Below, in pieces: positions 30,443 to 39,311 of a stretch of DNA of 64,000 nucleotides. Each line of letters opens with the position of its first letter. The first letter of the stretch is position 1. The stretch is from Humitalea sp050632385 (GTDB lineage Bacteria > Pseudomonadota > Alphaproteobacteria > Acetobacterales > Acetobacteraceae), in the NCBI RefSeq assembly GCF_050632385.1, contig NZ_CP192599.1:1426001-1490000 (forward strand). The letters run 5' to 3'. Made by a program: the position numbers and the translations under genes. Under the pieces are notes generated by a model. It did no database searches. It saw nothing but the letters and a program-made list of their open reading frames with translations, and was not told the DNA's origin.

Positions 30443-31849
30443 ATGGCCTGCGACCTGCTCCTGACCGGTGCGAGGGTGGTGCTGCCCGGCGCCGCCGAAC
30501 CCACCGCCTGCGACATCGCGGTCGAGGGCGGGCGTATCGCGGCGCTGCTCGCGCCGGGGACGGACATCCCGGCGCGGGAACGGGTGTCGCTGAGCGGCCT
30601 GGCCGTGCTGCCGGGCGCGATCGACGCGCATCTGCATCTCGGCCACGGCAAGGACATCTCCCGCCCGCGGGTGCCGGGCGATGCCGACCGGGAGTCGGCC
30701 GCGGCCGCGGCCGGCGGGATCACCTGCTTCATTCCCTACCTGATGGCGACGGAACCGTTCGCGGCGATCCTCGGCGATGTGATCGCCGTGACCGCGGCCG
30801 GCGCCCGGATCGATTTCGGCTACCACCCGATCATCTCGACGGAGGAGCAACTCGCCGAGGTCGAGGCCTGCATCCGCGACTGGGGCGCGCCGAGCTTCAA
30901 GATCTTCATGAACAACCGGGGTGGCGAGGGGAAGCGCCTCGGCCTGCCCGATATCGACGACGGATTCCTGCTGCGGCTGTGCGAGGCCGCGGCGGCGCAT
31001 GGCGGCATGGTCTGCCCGCATCCCGAGACGATCGAGATGGCCTGGGTGCTGCGCGAACGCGTGCTGCGCGCGGATCCGGAGGGTAGGGGAGGGCTGGCGA
31101 CCTGGAACGCCACGCGCCCGCCCTTCGTCGAGGCCGACGCGGTGCAGCGCGCGGCCTATGTCGCGAAGACCACCGGCGCACCGCTCTACGTCGTGCACAC
31201 GTCGTCGGCCGAGGCGCTCGATGCCGCTTTGCGCCAACGTGCGGCGGGCGCTCGCGTCTTCGTCGAGACCTGCCCGCATTACCTGACACATGACGTCACC
31301 TGGCCGGGCGGCACCATCGGCAAGATCAACCCGCCGTTGCGCGAGGCCACTGATCGCGAAGCGCTCTGGCGCGGGCTGATTGACGGCAGCATCGACACCG
31401 TCGCGACCGATCACGTGCATCGCGACATCACGTCGAAGGATGGCGGCATCTGGACCGCATCGCCCGGCTGCCCGGGGATGGAGACGATGCTGCCCGTCCT
31501 GTTGAGCGAAGGCTTTGCCAAGCGCGGCCTCAGCCTTGCGCGCATCGCGGCGCTGACGGCGGGCAATCCGGCGCGCGCCATGGGGCTCGACCACGCCAAG
31601 GGCGTCATCGCACCGGGCATGGATGCAGACTTTGCCATCGTGGACCCCGCCGCGCGCTGGACGGTCACACGGGATTCGGTCGTGAGTTCGGCCGGATACT
31701 CGATCTATGAGGGTTGGGCGTTGACCGGGCGTGTGATCCACACACTTGTGCGCGGCCGCTTCGTCCTGCGTGACGGCGCGTTCGACGATACCGCCGTGGG
31801 GACAGGCCAATATGTGCGACGTAGACTGACCCATGGGACGCACGCGTAA
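30443..31849 (+). CDS. Hydantoinase/dihydropyrimidinase-like amidohydrolase
   Basis: 468 residues. The dinuclear metal site is complete in outline: DAHLH (61-65), the Lys that becomes carboxylated in SFKIFMNN (K153), His in VCPHPET, His in LYVVHTSSAEA and Asp in DTVATDHVHRD. The protein opens cyclic amides such as hydantoins, dihydropyrimidines or allantoin. It starts five bases after the cysteine hydrolase stop and ends overlapping the GntR gene by 17 nt, so all three are one operon. NPARAMGLDHAKGVIAPGMD is the usual C-terminal signature. Confidence 0.9.
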   Translation: MACDLLLTGARVVLPGAAEPTACDIAVEGGRIAALLAPGTDIPARERVSLSGLAVLPGAIDAHLHLGHGKDISRPRVPGDADRESAAAAAGGITCFIPYLMATEPFAAILGDVIAVTAAGARIDFGYHPIISTEEQLAEVEACIRDWGAPSFKIFMNNRGGEGKRLGLPDIDDGFLLRLCEAAAAHGGMVCPHPETIEMAWVLRERVLRADPEGRGGLATWNATRPPFVEADAVQRAAYVAKTTGAPLYVVHTSSAEALDAALRQRAAGARVFVETCPHYLTHDVTWPGGTIGKINPPLREATDREALWRGLIDGSIDTVATDHVHRDITSKDGGIWTASPGCPGMETMLPVLLSEGFAKRGLSLARIAALTAGNPARAMGLDHAKGVIAPGMDADFAIVDPAARWTVTRDSVVSSAGYSIYEGWALTGRVIHTLVRGRFVLRDGAFDDTAVGTGQYVRRRLTHGTHA

Positions 31850-32501
31850 GCCGGCCGGCAACCTGCGGGAGCAGGCGCTCGACACGATCCGGGAGCGCAT
31901 CCTCGATCTGCGTTATCCACCCGGCAGCCTGCTTTCGGAGAACCAGATCGCGGAGGAGCTTGGCATCAGCCGGACGCCGATCCGCGAGGCCCTGCGCGAG
32001 CTTGCGGCCGGCGGGCTGGTCCGCATCCTGCCGCAGCGGGGCGTCGTGGTGTCGGAGCCGTCGGTGCAGGACATCATCGAGGTGTACCAGTTGCGCGAGC
32101 AGCTCGAATGCTTCGCCGCGCGCCTCGCGGCCGAGCATGTGACCGCGGCGGATGCGCAGACCCTTTCGGCCGATCACGCCGTGGCGCAGGCCCATTTCGC
32201 CGCCGGGCGCCTTCAGGCGGCCTATGAGGCCTCCGTCGGGCTGCACGTCCAGATCATCGCGCTGACGCGCAACGCGCGGCTTGTGACGTTCATGAACCAA
32301 CTTGGTGACCAGGTGCACCGGTTCGGCCTGATGACCCTGCGCCATGGCCGCGCGCCGCGCGCGCTGGAGGAACATGGCGGGATCATCGCGGCGATCCTGG
32401 CGCGGGATGGCGCAAAGGCCGAGGCGCTGATGCGCGAACACCTGCGTGCCGACCGCGACATGGCGTTGGAGACGGTCCTGCCGACCTGCTTGAGCGCGTA
32501 G
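31833..32501 (+). CDS. GntR-family (FCD) transcriptional regulator
   Basis: 222 residues. DNA-binding part: REQALDTIRERILDLRYPPG, ENQIAEELGISRTPIREALR, then a wing ILPQRGVVVSEP. The FCD ligand part has VYQLREQLECFAARLAAEH and histidines in SVGLHVQIIAL and ALEEHGG. Overlap of 17 nt with the hydantoinase gene shows co-expression, so it is presumably a feedback regulator of the amide-catabolism operon. FadR-group regulators of this kind often sense small organic acids. Confidence 0.92.
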   Translation: MGRTRKPAGNLREQALDTIRERILDLRYPPGSLLSENQIAEELGISRTPIREALRELAAGGLVRILPQRGVVVSEPSVQDIIEVYQLREQLECFAARLAAEHVTAADAQTLSADHAVAQAHFAAGRLQAAYEASVGLHVQIIALTRNARLVTFMNQLGDQVHRFGLMTLRHGRAPRALEEHGGIIAAILARDGAKAEALMREHLRADRDMALETVLPTCLSA

Positions 32502-32551
32502 CGCCGCGAGGACGCGGTGCCCCATGCTGGCGGCGGTGCTCCCCACCTCGT

Positions 32552-33463
32552 TCAGACAGGGGATCGCCACGGCCCGGTCGCGCACCCAAGCGTTGCGACG
32601 ATGTCGTCCATCAGGCTGCTTGCCGCGGGTGACAGCCGCCGCTCCCGGCGGCTCAGCAGGCCCACGGTCCGCGTCAGGGCCGGCCCCACCAGCGGCACCG
32701 GCACGACCTCGTTGCTGGCATCGGGCGGAATCGCCGACGCGGGCAGCGCCGTCAGCCCCGCGCCGGCCGCGACCAGGGCGACCGCCGTGGACAGGTGGCG
32801 CACCTCGATGCGCCATGGCGCGACCACGCGCGCCTCCGCCAGTGCCGCCTCCACCAGGCGGCGGTTTTCGCTGAGCGGGCCGATCGAGATCAGCGGCTCC
32901 TGCCGCAATTCCTCCCAGGATACCGCTTCGCGCAGCGCGAGTGTGTGACCGCGGGGGCAGACCAGGAAGAAGGGTTCCTCGAACAACACCTGGCGCTCCA
33001 CGTCCCAGCGCTCCGAGCCGATCGAGGCTAGGGCGAAGTCGATGCGGTTGCCTTCCAGCAGGGCGCGGATCTCGGTGGCGGAACTGTCATGCACCGTGAC
33101 CTCGCCGCCCCGCCAGCGGCTGCGATGGCGCGCCAGCAGGGGGCCGAGATAGCGCACGGCAAGCGTCGGCAGGCAGCCGAGTTCGACCGTCTGGCTGGTG
33201 TCCCGGTCGCCGGCGCGGCGCATGGCATCCTGCAGCCGGGCCAGCGCTGCATGCGCCTCCGGCAGCAGCGTGGCGCCGGCCTGGGTCAGCCGCACCGGCT
33301 GGCCGCGGCGCAGCAGCAACTCCTGCCCCACGATCCCCTCCAGCCGCTGCAGCCGGCGGGTGAGGGCGGGTTGGCTGATCCCGAGCCTTGCCGCGGCACG
33401 GCGGAAGGAGCCGAGATCGGCGACGGCGATGAAGGCGTCGAGCCCAGGCAGGTCCAGATACAT
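32552..33463 (-). CDS. LysR-family transcriptional regulator
   Basis: 303 residues, standard length. HTH: LPGLDAFIAVADLGSFRRAA and ARLGISQPALTRRLQRLEGI; linker RRGQPVRLTQAG; effector domain with VELGCLPTLAVRYLGPLL and FFLVCPRGHTLALRE. Start Met at 33463 just precedes the conserved domain. Divergent from the hydratase/CoA-transferase/Bug operon with a 93-bp gap carrying a T-N11-A site, so it most likely controls that operon. Confidence 0.93.
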   Translation of the reverse strand: MYLDLPGLDAFIAVADLGSFRRAAARLGISQPALTRRLQRLEGIVGQELLLRRGQPVRLTQAGATLLPEAHAALARLQDAMRRAGDRDTSQTVELGCLPTLAVRYLGPLLARHRSRWRGGEVTVHDSSATEIRALLEGNRIDFALASIGSERWDVERQVLFEEPFFLVCPRGHTLALREAVSWEELRQEPLISIGPLSENRRLVEAALAEARVVAPWRIEVRHLSTAVALVAAGAGLTALPASAIPPDASNEVVPVPLVGPALTRTVGLLSRRERRLSPAASSLMDDIVATLGCATGPWRSPV

Positions 33464-33473
33464 GCGCCGGATG

Positions 33474-33488
33474 ATGCACCAGACGCAT
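33474..33488. promoter_or_regulatory. LysR-type box between lysR and the hydratase gene
   Basis: ATGC (33474-33477), seven bases, GCAT (33485-33488): an inverted repeat containing the T-N11-A pattern of LysR sites (T33475, A33487). It begins 11 bp upstream of the lysR start, a position suited to autoregulation and divergent activation. Confidence 0.45.
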
Positions 33489-33556
33489 CGCCCGGTCATC
33501 TCATTGCATTGGACGCAGTCGGGCCGCTCGGGACAATGCGGCAACGGAGGAAACGC

Positions 33557-34426
33557 ATGCCCGATACGAAGGTGGATGGCGACGCTTTGCAGCGCTGGAT
33601 TGGCCGCAGCGAGGTCGTGGAGGACGAGGCGGCCGCGACGATGGTCCGCCGGCTCGCCGCCCTGCTGGATCGCGACCCTGGCCGCCATGTCACCGGTACG
33701 ATCCTGCCGGAAGGCTGGCACGCCGCCTTCTTCGTGCCGATCACCCCGCAATCGCAGATCGGGCCGGACGGGCATCCGCGCAAGGGCGACTTCCTGCCGC
33801 CGGTGCCGCTGCCGCGCCGCATGTTCGCTGGGCGGCGTATCCGCTTCCTCGCCCCGATCACCATCGGCGCGGCACTGCGCCGCACCTCCACCATCGCCGC
33901 GGTGACGCCAAAAACCGGCCGCAGCGGCCAGATGGTCTTTGTCCGCGTCGACCATGTGATCGAGGCCGATGGCGTGCCAGCGATCGCCGAGGAACACGAC
34001 ATCGTCTATCGCGCGGAGGCATCCAAGGGCGCCGTGACGGCCCCGGTCGAGCCGCCGCCCGCCTTGCCCGAACCGGATGACAGCGAAATCTACGCGCCGG
34101 ACAAGGTGACGCTGTTCCGCTATTCCGCCATCACCTTCAACGGCCACCGCATCCACTACGACAGCGACTACACCACGTCGGAGGAAGGCTATCCCGACCT
34201 GGTCGTGAATGGCGGGCTGACCGCGCTGCGGCTCTGCGAACTGGCCAAGCGCAACCTGCCTGGGGGCCGGATCGGCCGGCTTTTCGTGCGCAACGCCAGT
34301 CCGTTCTTCGTCAATCGCAAGGGCGAATTGCGCTGCGTGCGGGAGGCGGATGGGCGCCTGTCGCTCTGGGCGGTCGACGACAAGGGCAAGATCATTGCCC
34401 AGGCCGAAGCGGGGGCCGGTTCTTGA
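33557..34426 (+). CDS. Mesaconyl-C4-CoA hydratase-like (double hot-dog) protein
   Basis: 289 residues. A FAS1-like N-terminal dehydratase half (GRHVTGTILPEGWHAAFFVP, then PLPRRMFAGRRIRFLAPITI) and a MaoC-like C-terminal half (RYSAITFNGHRIHYDSDYTT, with DLVVNGGLTALRL). NGHRIHYD holds the catalytic His in relatives. This architecture is typical of mesaconyl-C4-CoA hydratase and related acyl-CoA hydratases. ATG 33557 follows GGAGG. It overlaps the CoA-transferase by 4 nt, so a pathway of CoA transfer, hydration and lysis on a C4-C5 dicarboxylate is plausible; the lyase would come from another locus. Confidence 0.85.
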   Translation: MPDTKVDGDALQRWIGRSEVVEDEAAATMVRRLAALLDRDPGRHVTGTILPEGWHAAFFVPITPQSQIGPDGHPRKGDFLPPVPLPRRMFAGRRIRFLAPITIGAALRRTSTIAAVTPKTGRSGQMVFVRVDHVIEADGVPAIAEEHDIVYRAEASKGAVTAPVEPPPALPEPDDSEIYAPDKVTLFRYSAITFNGHRIHYDSDYTTSEEGYPDLVVNGGLTALRLCELAKRNLPGGRIGRLFVRNASPFFVNRKGELRCVREADGRLSLWAVDDKGKIIAQAEAGAGS

Positions 34427-35625
34427 CCGGCAAGCGCGGACCGCTCGCCGGCATCCGGGTGCTGGATGCGACGGGCGTCATCGTCGGCCCGACCGCGACG
34501 CTGATCCTTGCCGAACAGGGCGCCGACGTCATCAAGGTAGAGCCGCCGGAGGGCGACCTGATGCGCCGCCTGGGTGGCACGGCGCCGGCAGGCATGCCGG
34601 GGATGTCGCCCAAGTTCATGCATTTCAATCGGAACAAGCGGTCCATCACGCTCGACCTGAAGTCGCCGGAGGGCAGGCAGGCGATGCTGCGGCTTGCCGA
34701 GACCTCAGATGTCTTCATCAGCAACATGCGGCCGCGGGCGCTGGCCTCGCTGGGTCTCGCCTGGGCGGATCTGTCGGCGATCAACGCGCGGCTGGTGTAT
34801 TGCACCATCTCGGGCTTCGGCTCCGGCGGCCCGTATGACGGGGCGCCGGCCTACGACACCATCATCCAGGGCCTGTCCGGCGTCGCCGCCTGCCTGGCGG
34901 CGGTGTCGGGCGAGCCGCGCTTCGCCCCCTTCGTGCTGACCGACCACATCGTCGGCATCCTGGCCGCGCAATCCATCTGCGCCGCACTGGTGGCCCGGGC
35001 GAGCAGCGGCCAGGGCCAGGCGATCGAAGTGCCGATGTTCGAGAACGCCGCCGCCTTCGTGCTGTCGGAACACCTGGGCCAGCGCACCTTCGACCCGGAC
35101 GGCACCATGGGCGACCCGCGGATCATGACGCCCGATGCGCGGCCGCTGAAGACGCTGGACGGCTATATCTGCGTTTCCGCCAATACCGATGGCCAGGCAC
35201 GCGGCTTCTTCGCCGCGATCGGGCGTCCGGAGCTTGCCGAGGATCCCCGCTTCCGCACCGTCTCCGCCAGGCTGAGGAACGTCGCGGCCTATTTCGGCCT
35301 GCGCGCCGAGGTGATGGCCACCCGCACCACCGCCGAATGGCTGGAGGCGCTGCGTTGCCACGACGTGCCGGCGATGCCCTATCATACGTTGGAAACGCTG
35401 CTGGACGACCCGCAACTGCGCGGTTCCGGCGTGCTGACAGAAGAAAAAGAACAGGAGGACATCATGTTGGGACTGCGACACGCCAATCGCTATTCGGGGT
35501 CGGGCCTGCCGCCCTCCCGCCTCGCGCCACGGCTCGGCGAGCATGCGGCGGAGATTCTGTCCGAGATCGGCTATGACGAGGCCGCGCAGGCGCGGTTGCT
35601 CGGCAACAAGGCGATCGCTTCGTGA
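34423..35625 (+). CDS. CaiB/BaiF-family CoA-transferase, TTG start
   Basis: 400 residues. N-terminus LAGIRVLDATGVIVGPTATL, then AEQGADVIKVEPPEGDLMRR and NKRSITLDLKSPEG, all family-typical. The Asp in FVLTDHIVGILAAQ is near the expected active-site position, and EVPMFENAAAFVLSEHL is a conserved later segment. The most likely start is TTG at 34423, which overlaps the hydratase stop as TTGA; no ATG is placed suitably. It ends overlapping the Bug gene as GTGA, so all three are translationally coupled. The donor is probably succinyl-CoA or a similar dicarboxyl-CoA. Confidence 0.9.
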   Translation: MTGKRGPLAGIRVLDATGVIVGPTATLILAEQGADVIKVEPPEGDLMRRLGGTAPAGMPGMSPKFMHFNRNKRSITLDLKSPEGRQAMLRLAETSDVFISNMRPRALASLGLAWADLSAINARLVYCTISGFGSGGPYDGAPAYDTIIQGLSGVAACLAAVSGEPRFAPFVLTDHIVGILAAQSICAALVARASSGQGQAIEVPMFENAAAFVLSEHLGQRTFDPDGTMGDPRIMTPDARPLKTLDGYICVSANTDGQARGFFAAIGRPELAEDPRFRTVSARLRNVAAYFGLRAEVMATRTTAEWLEALRCHDVPAMPYHTLETLLDDPQLRGSGVLTEEKEQEDIMLGLRHANRYSGSGLPPSRLAPRLGEHAAEILSEIGYDEAAQARLLGNKAIAS

Positions 35626-36587
35626 AGCGCCGTTTCCTTTTGGGCGGCGCCACCGCCCTGCTGGCCGCCCCCTCCATCGCGCAGGAAGAATGGCCCAACC
35701 GGCCCATCAGGCTGATCGTCCCCTTTCCGCCGGGGGCCGCCAATGATTCACTCGGCCGCGCCATTGCTGACCAGCTTGCCCCCCGGCTCGGCAAGCCCGT
35801 GGTGGTCGAGAACCGGCCCGGCGCCGGCGGCGCAGTGGGCTCCGAAGCGGTGGCCCGCGCCGCGCCGGATGGCTATACGCTGCTGCTCGGCCATATCGGC
35901 ACGCTGGCGGTCAATGTCGCCATCTATCCGCGCCTGCCCTACGACCCCATCCGCGACTTCGCGCCGGTCGGGCTGATCGCCAATGTGCCGAATGTCATTG
36001 CGATCAACCCGAAGCTGCCGTTTCAGGACCTCAAGTCGCTGGTCGACTATGCGCGCGCCAATCCGGGCAAGCTGCGCTACTGCTCCGCCGGCAATGGCAG
36101 TGCCGCGCATGTCGTCATGCTGGCCTTCCTCAGCGCGACCGGGGTGGAGATCGAGCACGTGCCCTATCGCGGGCTCGCGCAGGCGCTGACCGACCTGACG
36201 GCGGGCCATGTCGATGCGACGACCGGTGGTGTGCCGACGGTGATGCCGCTGGTGCGGCAGGGCCTGCTGCGCGCGCTTGGCGTTTCCAGCGGGCGCCGCG
36301 CCGCATCCGCGCCGGAACTGCCGACCGTGTCCGAGACCGTGTCGCCCGGCTTCAACGTGGTGCCCTGGTATGGCGTCGCCGCGCCCGCCGGCACGCCCGC
36401 CGGCATCATCGATCGCCTGAACGCGGAGATGAATGCGAGCCTTGCCGCACCTGCGGTCGCGGCAAGGCTGCAGCAGGAGGGCGCCGAGCCGGCACCGGGC
36501 ACGCCGGCCGCCTTTGCCGCGCTGATCCAGTCGGAGGTGCCGCGCTGGGGCCGGCTGATCCGCGAGGCCGGCGTGACGGCGGATTGA
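35622..36587 (+). CDS. Bug/TctC-family tripartite tricarboxylate receptor, GTG start
   Basis: 321 residues. A short signal peptide (MKRRFLLGGATALLAAPSIA, ending before QEEWP) precedes IRLIVPFPPGAANDSLGRAI and VVVENRPGAGGAVGSEAVAR. The GTG at 35622 is fixed by its overlap with the CoA-transferase stop. It is the third gene of the hydratase operon, so its ligand is probably the acid that the CoA-transferase activates. The PPGAAND loop differs from the more common PPGG-x-D. Confidence 0.92.
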   Translation: MKRRFLLGGATALLAAPSIAQEEWPNRPIRLIVPFPPGAANDSLGRAIADQLAPRLGKPVVVENRPGAGGAVGSEAVARAAPDGYTLLLGHIGTLAVNVAIYPRLPYDPIRDFAPVGLIANVPNVIAINPKLPFQDLKSLVDYARANPGKLRYCSAGNGSAAHVVMLAFLSATGVEIEHVPYRGLAQALTDLTAGHVDATTGGVPTVMPLVRQGLLRALGVSSGRRAASAPELPTVSETVSPGFNVVPWYGVAAPAGTPAGIIDRLNAEMNASLAAPAVAARLQQEGAEPAPGTPAAFAALIQSEVPRWGRLIREAGVTAD

Positions 36588-36717
36588 CGGGCGGCGGCAT
36601 GACGGCAGCCACGGGCCGGGCGTCGACGCGGCGGGGTCTGCGCGATCGCCAGGTGGTCCGTCCACGGCGTGTCGTCGATAACGAGGCCGAAGCCGTCGGG
36701 ACTCTGCGTGAGGTCGG

Positions 36718-37758
36718 TCAGCCCAGGGTCACGACCTCGATCCAGCTTGGGTCCGCCGGCGCATCGACCTTGCCGCGCAGGGTCAATGCACCGGTGTCCT
36801 GGTCGATCGCGTAGACCGCCACGACATTCTCGGCCTGGCTGGCGCAGAGCAAGAAGCGGCCTTGCGCCGCGATGGCGAAGCCGCGCGGCGAGCCGACGAC
36901 CTCCAGCGTCCCCAACGCGGTCATGCGGCCGCTTTGGGGATCCAGGCGGAAGCCGCCGATCACGTTGGTGCTGCGCACGCTGGCAAAGGCGAAGCGGCCG
37001 TCGGGGGTCAGGTGCAGATCCGCGGCGCGCGCATTGCCGGTGAAACCGGGCGGCATCAGGCTTTCATACTGCAGCGTCCGCAACGCACCCGTATCGCGGT
37101 CGGCGGCGAAGGCAGCGATCGTGCCGCCGGTCTCGTTGATGCCGTAGAGCACATCCAGCACGGGATGTTGCGCGAGGTGCCGCGGGCCTGCGCCCGGCTG
37201 GCAGTCGATCGCCGGCGGATCGGCCGGCAGCAGGATCATGCTGGCCGGGTCGAGCCGAAACACCAGGATCGCATTTCCATCCACGGTTGTCGCATAGATC
37301 GTCCGGCCATCGCGGCCCGGGATGATGCAATGCGCCTTGGGCTCGGTCGGGATGACCTGCCGCGGCGCGGTCGTACAGGCGCCGTCCGGGCCGACATCGC
37401 TGACCGTCAGCTTGTCATGCATGTAGGAGGCGCCGAGCAGCAGCCGGCCCCCCGCCGCGACCGAAAGATAGGCCAGCGGCGCGGGCAGCGGCGCGATCGC
37501 GATCGCCGTCAGCGCACCGCTGTTGCGGTCGATCGCGAACGTGCTGACGGTGAAGGGCTCGCATCGCACCGCGGCGTAAAGCATCGTACCGCCTGCGTTT
37601 CGTGCGAGCGGCATGTTCGATGGGGATGGCCCACCCTCGCCGGGCACGGCGGTGGTGCCGTGCGGCGTCAGCGTGCCGCTTCCGGGGTCCAGGCGAAAGG
37701 ATCGGATCTCCCGGCTGCCCGCGCAGGACACATAGGCGATGATGGTTCCCGTGGTCAC
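36718..37758 (-). CDS. Beta-propeller lactonase (6-phosphogluconolactonase/3-carboxymuconate cyclase family)
   Basis: 346 residues, the normal size of this seven-bladed propeller family. Repeated blade motifs are seen: IRSFRLDPGSGTL, VSTFAIDRNSGALT, IAAFAADRDTGALR, GGFRLDPQSGRMTAL and VAVYAIDQDTGALT. Members hydrolyse sugar or muconate lactones, but many act on unknown substrates. I place the start at GTG 37758 (a GGAG lies 11 nt upstream); the frame continues upstream without conserved residues. It is convergent with the Bug gene and 390 bp from the enolase-superfamily gene, which may use related sugar acids. Intracellular, with no signal peptide from this start. Confidence 0.83.
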   Translation of the reverse strand: MTTGTIIAYVSCAGSREIRSFRLDPGSGTLTPHGTTAVPGEGGPSPSNMPLARNAGGTMLYAAVRCEPFTVSTFAIDRNSGALTAIAIAPLPAPLAYLSVAAGGRLLLGASYMHDKLTVSDVGPDGACTTAPRQVIPTEPKAHCIIPGRDGRTIYATTVDGNAILVFRLDPASMILLPADPPAIDCQPGAGPRHLAQHPVLDVLYGINETGGTIAAFAADRDTGALRTLQYESLMPPGFTGNARAADLHLTPDGRFAFASVRSTNVIGGFRLDPQSGRMTALGTLEVVGSPRGFAIAAQGRFLLCASQAENVVAVYAIDQDTGALTLRGKVDAPADPSWIEVVTLG

Positions 37759-38148
37759 GACAGGTGGTTCTCCGTGGCCGCCGCGCGGCGATCCTTCGCT
37801 TCGGCCATTCGGCCTTGATGCCTCGGTCGCCCATCGTCTGGCGCCGGCGCGGCATGCTTGCGGCGTCACGATCGGCCAAAGGCCGCGGCCCGTCCAGGCG
37901 CACCGGCGCCGCATCGGAGTCAAAGCGTGCCGGCAGTTCCGGCCAGTCGGGGAGCTTGGCGTATTCCTGCGCCATACACCCTGGGCCAGGATCGGGTGGC
38001 GGGTGCTTGGCCTGGACCTGGCGCATGCCGCACGACCCCGGCCGGGTGGGGTGCAAGGGCCTTGTCTTCGCTGGGAGGGAATGGCTTAGTTACCGCGCGC
38101 CGGCGACAATTTGCTACGATCGGTCGTCGCGTTCACGGCGGGGCGTCC
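37759..38148. other. 390-bp gap between divergent lactonase and enolase-superfamily genes
   Basis: No convincing gene is seen. Open frames cross it in several directions, but none has a good ribosome-binding site or recognisable sequence. The region must carry the promoters of the lactonase (minus) and of the enolase-superfamily gene (plus). A local AT-rich patch at about 38105-38125 (CAATTTGCTACGATCGG) lies just upstream of the plus gene and could hold its -10 region and a small CGATCG palindrome. Confidence 0.5.
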
Positions 38149-39264
38149 ATGAAAATAACAAAAATAGAGGCGTTCCAGGTGGACTGGAGCGAGCCCGGCC
38201 AGAAGGGTGGCCGAAGCGCCTTCGTGCGGATCGAGACGGAGGACGGGCTGTTCGGCATGGGCGAGGCCTCGCCGATGGAGGGCGGGCTTGCGTCGCTGGT
38301 GATCATCGCCCGGCACCTGGCGCCGCTGATGATCGGCAAGGATGCCCTGGATCACACCGTCATCCTGGAAACCCTTTTCCACAAATGCATCAAGCTCGGC
38401 CCCGATGGCGCGCTGTCCGGCGCGCTGGCGGCACTCGACATCGCGTTGTGGGACCTGAAGGGCAAGCTGCTGGCCCAGCCCGTGCACAAGCTGCTGGGCG
38501 GGGCGTGGCGAACCAGCCTGACCTGCTACGCCTCGATCGGCGGCAATGCCTGGCGCACGGTCGATGAGGTCGTGAAGATCGTCGAGAAGCGGGTCGCCAG
38601 GGAAAAGCCGGCCGCCGTGAAGATCCGCTGGGATGGCGACCGTACCAAGGTGGACGTCGATATCGCCGGCGACATCGCCAAGGCGAAGGCCGTGCGCAAG
38701 GCGCTGGGCGATGGCTTCATGCTCGGCTTCGATGCCAACAACGGCTATTCCATCGGCGGTGCCATGCGGGTCGGCCGGGCGCTGGAAGATCTGGGCTTCA
38801 CCTGGTTCGAGGAACCGGTGCAGCACTATCATGTGTCGGCGATGGGCGAGGTGGCGCAGCGCCTCGACATCACGGTCTCGGCCGGGGAGCAGACCTATAC
38901 GCTGCAGGGCGTGAAGGACCTGATCAATGCCGGCGTCAGGATGGTGCAGCCCGACATCACCAAGATGGGCGGCATCACCGGCATGATGCAATGCGCGGCA
39001 CTGGCCCATGCGCATGGCGTGGAACTGGTGCCGCACCAGACCCAGCCATCGATCGGGCACCTGGCCAATCTGCACCTGCTCTCGACCATCATGCACCTGG
39101 CCAAGCCGGTGGAGCTTGCCGACAATTGGGAGCGTGTGGGCAAGGTGTTCAAGAACCCGTCGGAGCCGGTGGAGGGGCTGTTCACGCTGCCGACCACCCC
39201 GGGCCTCGGCATGGAATATGACGCGGCGGAACTGCGGCGACGTACCATCCCACTCGCGGTCTGA
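38149..39264 (+). CDS. Mandelate racemase/sugar-acid dehydratase-type enolase-superfamily enzyme
   Basis: 371 residues. Metal ligands Asp, Glu, Glu are in LGFDANNGYS, TWFEEPVQHY and TVSAGEQTYT. QPDITKMGGITG and VPHQTQPSIGHLA provide the Asp-His dyad that defines the mandelate-racemase subgroup; the other base site reads KIR (AAVKIRWDG) instead of the muconate-lactonizing K-x-K. The enzyme abstracts the alpha-proton of a carboxylate, for racemisation or dehydration. The start ATG at 38149 is followed by MKITKIEAFQVDW, typical of the family. It is 47 nt upstream of a peptide-type ABC operon, suggesting that the importer brings its substrate. Confidence 0.9.
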   Translation: MKITKIEAFQVDWSEPGQKGGRSAFVRIETEDGLFGMGEASPMEGGLASLVIIARHLAPLMIGKDALDHTVILETLFHKCIKLGPDGALSGALAALDIALWDLKGKLLAQPVHKLLGGAWRTSLTCYASIGGNAWRTVDEVVKIVEKRVAREKPAAVKIRWDGDRTKVDVDIAGDIAKAKAVRKALGDGFMLGFDANNGYSIGGAMRVGRALEDLGFTWFEEPVQHYHVSAMGEVAQRLDITVSAGEQTYTLQGVKDLINAGVRMVQPDITKMGGITGMMQCAALAHAHGVELVPHQTQPSIGHLANLHLLSTIMHLAKPVELADNWERVGKVFKNPSEPVEGLFTLPTTPGLGMEYDAAELRRRTIPLAV

Positions 39265-39311
39265 GACCAGGAATCCGGCAAGAGGTTCTGGGCAATACGG
39301 GGAAGAACGAC

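Noticed and set aside
36588..36717. Possible coding remnant (minus strand, a DLTQSPDGFGLVIDD-like stretch) between the Bug and lactonase genes
   Set aside because: It lacks a start, is only about 40 codons, and matches no family I can name; chance in GC-rich DNA is as likely.
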